Shown here in pieces: positions 59,594-64,000 of a DNA stretch of 64,000 nt (the stretch's first letter is position 1; each line of letters opens with the position of its first letter). Under the pieces are notes generated by a model that saw only the letters and a program-made list of their open reading frames with translations, had not been told where the DNA came from and ran no database searches. The stretch covers positions 1 to 64,000 of the forward strand of contig CANQRR010000004.1 of assembly GCA_947626285.1 (NCBI GenBank), read 5' to 3'. The translations under genes and the position numbers were made by a program. Origin of the DNA: an uncultured Lachnospiraceae bacterium. GTDB lineage: Bacteria; Bacillota; Clostridia; Lachnospirales; Lachnospiraceae.

Positions 59594-60001
59594 TTATATA
59601 TTCTTCGTGATCCGGACGATATTTTGTCCGTCTTTGTATTCATAGCTCATGTCGTCCATGCTCTTTTTCACCATGAAGATGCCGAGCCCGCCGATCTTGC
59701 GCTCCTCCGCGGAGAGCGTGACGTCCGGATCCTTCTTCTTCAACGGATCATAAGGCACGCCGTTGTCGATGAATGTGATCCTCACACGGATGGGATCCTC
59801 CAGCAGCTCCACACGTACCGTAGCCTTTCCGGTCCCGGGAGCGTACGCGTAATTCGCGATGTTGGCAAGCAGCTCGTCGACCGCCACGTCGATCTGCAGC
59901 TGGGTCTTCACAGGACAGCCGTACGCTTCGATCTGTTCACTCACAAAGTCAACGACCTCCGGAATGTTTTCCACTTTCGCCTCGATCGTCATTTCTTTCA
60001 T
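59594..60001 (-). CDS. RsbW/anti-sigma-type ATP-binding protein
   Basis: This is a serine-kinase-like HATPase of about 135 residues: IDVAVDELLANIANYAY (N box), ITFIDNGVPYDP (G1 box) and GGLGIFMVKKSMDDMSYE (G2 box). It is the RsbW/SpoIIAB-like family that usually binds sigma factors or phosphorylates STAS anti-anti-sigma proteins. No STAS gene is in the window. The ATG at 60001 is preceded by AGGAGGG. Its neighbours are the HlyD-like gene and a GNAT gene, so it may control the locus. Confidence 0.85.
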   Translation of the reverse strand: MKEMTIEAKVENIPEVVDFVSEQIEAYGCPVKTQLQIDVAVDELLANIANYAYAPGTGKATVRVELLEDPIRVRITFIDNGVPYDPLKKKDPDVTLSAEERKIGGLGIFMVKKSMDDMSYEYKDGQNIVRITKNI

Positions 60002-60014
60002 CTGAATCCCTCCT

Positions 60015-60602
60015 TCATCCTGCCTCACCGTCCGGGGCCCCGCCCGCATGTTCGCCCTCCAGCTCCAGAACGTACTGCTCGCCGTCGCATTTGCAGCGGC
60101 CTTTGCAGAAAACGCAGTAATAATCCTTCATATGGTACCACGGGCGGGAAACCCTGTGCAGATAGCGGAAGCCATTCCGCAAGTGCGCTCCCCGCGCCGG
60201 GACCTTGCCGTCGTACGCCCAGATCAGCGAGGTGATGGCTCCGAATCTCCCGCGGCTCCTCAGATCCGCGATCGCGTCGGCCAGCAGCTTTGAGCCTACC
60301 CCCTGTCCCTGACAGTCCGAGGCCATGCACATGCTCCGGAATTTGACCAGCTTCTTCCCATGCGCCAGCCGCTTCAGCTCCTCAAGCGGGATCTTCGTCT
60401 CCTCGTGCAGCGTCTGCTCCGGTTCCACCCCGAACAGCGCGATCCCCGCAAGGCGGCCGTCCTCGCGCCTCGCCGCGTAAAAGAATTCGTCCTCATCGCT
60501 GATGTGCCGGCGCATCTCCTCCTCCGACATATAACGCTCGCCGAAATTCTCGTCAAACATTTCCATCAGAAACGGGATATCCGTCTCCCTCACATAATCC
60601 AT
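60015..60602 (-). CDS. GNAT family acetyltransferase
   Basis: This 195-residue protein has the GNAT core with FRSMCMASDCQGQGVGSKLLADAIADLRSRG as the acetyl-CoA loop (QGQGVG near residue 100), followed by ITSLIWAYDGKVPARG. The C-terminus adds a cysteine cluster YYCVFCKGRCKCDGEQ, possibly a metal site not usual in GNATs. AGGAGGTAGC precedes the ATG. The stop lies 13 bp before the start of the RsbW-like gene. It could acylate the RiPP or a regulator; the substrate is unknown. Confidence 0.88.
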   Translation of the reverse strand: MDYVRETDIPFLMEMFDENFGERYMSEEEMRRHISDEDEFFYAARREDGRLAGIALFGVEPEQTLHEETKIPLEELKRLAHGKKLVKFRSMCMASDCQGQGVGSKLLADAIADLRSRGRFGAITSLIWAYDGKVPARGAHLRNGFRYLHRVSRPWYHMKDYYCVFCKGRCKCDGEQYVLELEGEHAGGAPDGEAG

Positions 60603-60697
60603 GTTTCGCTACCTCCTGTAGATCGTCTTTCTTATTTTCCGTCCGAAACATTTGTTCACTCTGTGATCAGCGACGCGAAGCTAATCCTTCAGGTAAC

Positions 60698-61864
60698 TCA
60701 GGATTTCTTTGGAATCCCCGCCAGCGCGAGATATGCCACGAGCCCGACCAGCAGAAACAGTCCCAGGGACATCACGCTTCCGGACAGCACGATCAGCGTC
60801 GGCCCGATCATCTGCCCCACCCTGGACACCAGGATATAAATGATCAGCGCGTCGTTGTCAGAATAAGTCTGGGTGGTCTTCGTCTTCGTGAATGCGTCCA
60901 TGATCACCGAGAGGCCGAACGAATCCAGCACTCCGCAGAGCACCACGGCCAGCACCAGCAGCGGCATCACCGCGACCCAGCCGTACAGCATGATCAGCAC
61001 CGCGCTCGCCGCCATGTAGAGGAATGTGGCCTTGAGGGACGACATCCGGTCGGAGACAAAATCGGTCATGAACGGCCCCACGTACGCGCAGAGCAGGTAG
61101 TTCACCAGCATCAGCACCGAGGCGACCGTCGCGGAATACCCGTATTCGTTGACAAAGAGCGGCACGATGTACGAGATGAAGACCGAGCAGGTGTAGACCG
61201 GCAGCAGCAAAAACAGCAGGAATTTCAACGCGCGCACGTTCTTCAGCACCCGGAAGATGTCCGCGTAGCTTCCCGCCTCCACCTTCCCCGCGATCCGCAC
61301 CTTCAGCGACATCACTAACGGCACCAGCAAAAGCACAGCGGAGCCCATGTAAATATGGGAGTACGCCAGCTGATTCGCCAGGATACCGCCCAGGATCGTG
61401 CCCATGCACTGCCCGGCGAACGCGCCGCCGTTCACATACACGAGCGCGCGCATCCTCTGCCTGTCGTCCGCAAAGAGGAACGCATAGTAGCGTATGCCTA
61501 TAAAGAGGCAGCCGTTCCCGAGACCGGAGATGCCGAAACCGAGGAACAGCATGCGGTAATCCGTCGCGGCTCCCCGCACGATCAGCCCGAGCATCAGTGC
61601 GATCACCCCGACGCTCAGAAAAGAGCCGAAGCGCTTCGTCCGCCTGCAGATCCCGCCGGAGACGATCACGCCCAGCGCCGTCATCGCCGAGAGAAAGGTG
61701 ATCGGAAGGCTCACCAGCAGATCCATGTTCACGCCCGACACCGCCATCGCCATCTGCCGGATGTAGACGACGTTGAACGAGTCGCCGATCGACGAGGCGA
61801 AAAATGCGAACACGAAGATCAGGCGGACAAACGCATTCTGTTTCATAAATTCAGACTGTTCCAT
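60698..61864 (-). CDS. MFS transporter
   Basis: This 388-residue transporter has about twelve membrane segments and the loop GGICRRTKRFG between helices 2 and 3 typical of major facilitators. Two six-helix halves are joined by a cytoplasmic loop (VRIAGKVEAGSYADIFRVLKNVRALK). GGAGGG precedes the ATG. It overlaps the sensor-like membrane gene by 14 bp. The substrate is unknown. In this setting it may handle a signal molecule, nutrient or the modified peptide. Confidence 0.88.
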   Translation of the reverse strand: MEQSEFMKQNAFVRLIFVFAFFASSIGDSFNVVYIRQMAMAVSGVNMDLLVSLPITFLSAMTALGVIVSGGICRRTKRFGSFLSVGVIALMLGLIVRGAATDYRMLFLGFGISGLGNGCLFIGIRYYAFLFADDRQRMRALVYVNGGAFAGQCMGTILGGILANQLAYSHIYMGSAVLLLVPLVMSLKVRIAGKVEAGSYADIFRVLKNVRALKFLLFLLLPVYTCSVFISYIVPLFVNEYGYSATVASVLMLVNYLLCAYVGPFMTDFVSDRMSSLKATFLYMAASAVLIMLYGWVAVMPLLVLAVVLCGVLDSFGLSVIMDAFTKTKTTQTYSDNDALIIYILVSRVGQMIGPTLIVLSGSVMSLGLFLLVGLVAYLALAGIPKKS

Positions 61865-62813
61865 TTTGTCCCTCCGTCAGTGTTCCCGTATTCGTGACAA
61901 AAAACTGGTACTCCGCCAGGATCAGAATCGAAAATGTCAGAAGCAGCACCGCCTGCAGGATATAATCCAGCGCCATCTTGCGGCGGTGATCCGCCGACAT
62001 CCTGTAGGAGAGCTCGTCGTCCTCCCCGAGGGACAGCTTCTCCACCTCCGGGATCAGATCCGTGTAGCGCTGCAGGTAGGCCTCCACCCCGTAGAAGTCC
62101 TCCCGGGCGACGCCGAGCGCCTCCACCTTCGCGATATCCGCCCGCACGGATTCTTCGATGTGCCCGCAGAGCTCCCGGGAAGTCCCGGCGTAGTCGCGGT
62201 ACGCGTCCACGCCCGTCATCGCACTGAACGCCGCGATCCAGATCAGGGGCACGACCGCCGCGACGCGGTACGCTTTTTTCCCATCCGGGATCAGCCGCCA
62301 GGCCAGATGGATCAGCAGCAGCACAAGGACAAGGCCGGCCGCCGCGATCCCCACGAGCTTCAGGAGATAACCTCCCATCTCCCGCTGTATGTCTGAGACC
62401 TTGCTGACCGTCAGGATACGCGCGTCGGCGCCCACCGCGTACATGCAGTAGAGGTGACTCGCGTCGCTCATATTGTTCCCCGCGGGCATGGAATACGCGC
62501 GTTCCGGAAGCATCGCCGGCTCCGTGGAGAACAGCAGCCGGTTCTCCACAGAGAGTATGTGCAGCTGATCCACGTCGTCGAGCGAGTCCCGCAGCTCGAT
62601 CAGGTCTTCCTGCATCCCGTAGAACGTCTCGATCCGCTTGCCAAACTTTGTACTGTAATCGGTATTGTAGATAAAATCCGCCAGCTCCACGCCGATCAGA
62701 TTCTGTCTGGTATTCTTGAGGTTGCTGAAATACATCAGCCCGCCCAGGACCAGCGTGATCACTGTCAGCAGCAACGCCAGAAGCTCTATCATGAGTCGTT
62801 GTCTGTTGTGCAT
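61851..62813 (-). CDS. Sensor-like membrane protein with extracellular domain
   Basis: This protein of about 320 residues has a first membrane helix (LLALLLTVITLVLGGLMYF). An extracellular alpha/beta domain of about 110 residues follows (TEPAMLPERAYSMPAGNN, YAVGADARILTVSKVSDIQREMGGYL), resembling a single-Cache/dCache sensor. Two further helices, another extracellular helical stretch (CGHIEESVRADIAKVEALG) and a last helix complete it. There is no kinase or output domain. The ATG at 62813 follows GGAAGAGGG; a start at 62840 is possible. It probably senses an extracellular ligand together with the adjacent binding protein. Confidence 0.7.
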   Translation of the reverse strand: MHNRQRLMIELLALLLTVITLVLGGLMYFSNLKNTRQNLIGVELADFIYNTDYSTKFGKRIETFYGMQEDLIELRDSLDDVDQLHILSVENRLLFSTEPAMLPERAYSMPAGNNMSDASHLYCMYAVGADARILTVSKVSDIQREMGGYLLKLVGIAAAGLVLVLLLIHLAWRLIPDGKKAYRVAAVVPLIWIAAFSAMTGVDAYRDYAGTSRELCGHIEESVRADIAKVEALGVAREDFYGVEAYLQRYTDLIPEVEKLSLGEDDELSYRMSADHRRKMALDYILQAVLLLTFSILILAEYQFFVTNTGTLTEGQNGTV

Positions 62814-62829
62814 GTTCCCTCTTCCAATC

Positions 62830-64000
62830 TTACGATTCATTTTCTTTTTCCGTCCCGGACAGCGCGTCTGTCTCCTGCCCTTCGTAGATCTTGTCCGCGA
62901 TCAGGTACACGCTCATCGGGATCTTCGCGCCTGTCTTCCGGATCGTTTCCAGATTCAGGGAGATATGCGGCGTGATCAAAAATACCTGGTTCAGCTCGCC
63001 GATCGGAGTGCCGTCCAGGTAGTCCACCAGCGTCTGCGCGAGGAAGCCTCCCTCCTCCGGCGCGTCCGTCATCGTAATGTGCATCAGCGCCCTGTATTCC
63101 ACCTGGCTCTCCGCGGTCTCCGCCACCGTGATGATCCCCGCCTCGTGTACCTCCTCGAGCAGCCAGGGCAGCATTTCGTCCTCGATCATTCCCGTCGTGA
63201 TGTACAGGACGTCAATGTCCGGGATCAGCTCATGGTATGCGGCCTTCAGCTCATTGTAGTAGCGGTCATAGTCGTTGTCCTTGCTCGGCTCATCCACATG
63301 CAGTCTGTGGATCTCAAACCCCTTCTCTTCACTCAGGGCCTCGAGCTGGGCGATCCCGGAATAGCTGTAGGCAGCCTCGGAATCCTCATAGACCACGCCG
63401 ATCGAGTCGAACGGCATGATCTCGTAGGCCAGCTCAGTCTGTCTGCCGAGCCGTCCCGGATCCACATGGGCGAACGAGATGTCGTTGAAGCGCTCCGTCT
63501 CGCTCTTCACGATCCCGCCCGAGATCGGGTCGGCGCTCGCGAAGACCATATACTCAAACGGAAGCTCCGAGGCGTTCTCGGTGAGCCAGACGCCCGCCAC
63601 CGTCCCGAAGACCAGCATCAGGTCGACATCGCTCTCGTGGAAAAAGACATCCTCCATCTCACTCTCTTCCATCTGGTCCGTATTGTAAAAGCTCTCTTTC
63701 ACAAACTCCGCGTTCTCGATCTGCTGCACGTCGCAGATGTCGTCCCACACCTCCTGCGCCGGGCGTACGCCCTCAGGAGGATCGTATTCCCCTATGAGGC
63801 CCTGCCTGCTTAAGCTCTCCGCCGCCGCCGAGAGCTGCTCGGAGAAAAATCCGTATTCCTCCGCGATGATACAGCCGATCTTGACATCCTCCCGCGTCAC
63901 GCGCTCCGGCTCATTCGCCGAGCAATAGCCTGTGAACGTGCCTGCAGTCAGAAGGACGGCAGCCGCGAGCGCGGCGAAGCCTCCGGCACGCTTCCGGGAT
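62830..64000 (-). CDS. ABC-type sugar/solute substrate-binding lipoprotein, partial (start beyond the window)
   Basis: The frame runs off the window end. Read beyond the GTG at 63900 it gives SRKRAGGFAALAAAVLLTAG, FTGYC and SANEPERV: a lipoprotein signal ending in a lipobox with Cys. The mature part resembles type 1 periplasmic-binding proteins of the ABC_sub_bind kind, with VKIGCIIAEEYGFFSEQLSAAAESL, a first domain, MPFDSIGVVYEDSEAAYSYSGIAQLEAL and the strand LYITTGMIEDEMLPWLL. No ABC permease or ATPase is adjacent, so it may serve as a sensor ligand-binding subunit for the next membrane protein. Its true start is outside the window. Confidence 0.8.
   Translation of the reverse strand, partial: SRKRAGGFAALAAAVLLTAGTFTGYCSANEPERVTREDVKIGCIIAEEYGFFSEQLSAAAESLSRQGLIGEYDPPEGVRPAQEVWDDICDVQQIENAEFVKESFYNTDQMEESEMEDVFFHESDVDLMLVFGTVAGVWLTENASELPFEYMVFASADPISGGIVKSETERFNDISFAHVDPGRLGRQTELAYEIMPFDSIGVVYEDSEAAYSYSGIAQLEALSEEKGFEIHRLHVDEPSKDNDYDRYYNELKAAYHELIPDIDVLYITTGMIEDEMLPWLLEEVHEAGIITVAETAESQVEYRALMHITMTDAPEEGGFLAQTLVDYLDGTPIGELNQVFLITPHISLNLETIRKTGAKIPMSVYLIADKIYEGQETDALSGTEKENES

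Noticed and set aside
37498-60690. Shared 16-bp sequence GAAGCTAATCCTTCAG at the end of the YdcF gene and after the MFS gene
   Set aside because: One chance 16-bp match is expected in a 64 kb window searched on both strands, one copy is coding, and the flanks do not match.
1-64000. CRISPR array, tRNA or rRNA genes, insertion sequences
   Set aside because: No regularly spaced repeats, no cloverleaf or conserved rRNA segments and no transposase reading frames were recognised.

Overview
The window looks like a chromosomal segment from a strictly anaerobic Firmicute, most likely a clostridium of the Lachnospiraceae type. This is inferred from purine-rich AGGAGG ribosome binding sites, consensus TTGACA-17-TATAAT promoters, a MetV/MetF/RnfC methylenetetrahydrofolate reductase module, LicD, an adhesin with a KTGD-type sorting signal, and a nitrile-hydratase-like-leader peptide (NHLP) RiPP cluster. 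Nearly every gene lies on the minus strand. Only the RnfC-MetV-MetF operon (41.5-45.1 kb) is on the plus strand. No rRNA, tRNA, CRISPR array or transposase was recognised.

0.1-27.4 kb is a surface polysaccharide cluster, read from 27.4 kb down to 0.1 kb. It encodes a WecB/TagA glycosyltransferase, an O-antigen-ligase-type membrane protein, LicD, an initiating sugar transferase, a second NAD-dependent epimerase, a membrane acyltransferase and a secreted PL9-type pectate lyase. It also encodes UDP-glucose dehydrogenase, six paralogous GT4 glycosyltransferases, two paralogous membrane (GT-C-like) proteins around an FAD oxidoreductase, a radical SAM protein, a UDP-HexNAc dehydrogenase, a Wzm/Wzt ABC exporter and a UDP-glucuronate 4-epimerase-like protein. 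Together these suggest a uronic-acid-containing polymer that carries its own lyase. A decayed GalU fragment lies inside the cluster, and the GT part is visibly more A+T rich than the rest of the window.

27.5-31.2 kb is a large modular surface adhesin with repeated pilin-like domains, a 36-bp coding minisatellite and a nine-G tract. 31.4-37.3 kb is a complete oppABCDF peptide importer operon. 37.5-41.3 kb holds a YdcF-type protein, a SEC-C protein and a hybrid histidine kinase with an extracellular amino-acid-binding-type sensor. 41.5-45.1 kb is the one-carbon module: a MetV-RnfC fusion, MetV and MetF. A structured repeat found in three copies, with compensatory base changes, follows metF and also lies between oppA and oppB.

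45.3-64.0 kb is the most interesting part: a proteusin-like RiPP locus. Two NHLP-leader precursors share a CGGxACAAxG core motif. They sit with a PoyD-type radical SAM epimerase, a cobalamin-dependent radical SAM C-methyltransferase-type enzyme, a radical SAM/SPASM maturase, a GNAT-like protein and a secreted protein of unknown function. A duplicated four-helix membrane protein, a dedicated sigma factor and a small partner lie next to them. Beyond a terminator and a pair of 16-bp direct repeats are a Nif11-type precursor with a five-Cys core, the two NHLM ABC exporters, a short HlyD-like protein, an RsbW-like ATPase, a second GNAT, an MFS transporter, a sensor-like membrane protein and a substrate-binding lipoprotein cut by the window edge. 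The combination of processing enzymes, paired exporters and its own sigma factor suggests a self-regulated pathway for a heavily modified secreted peptide.
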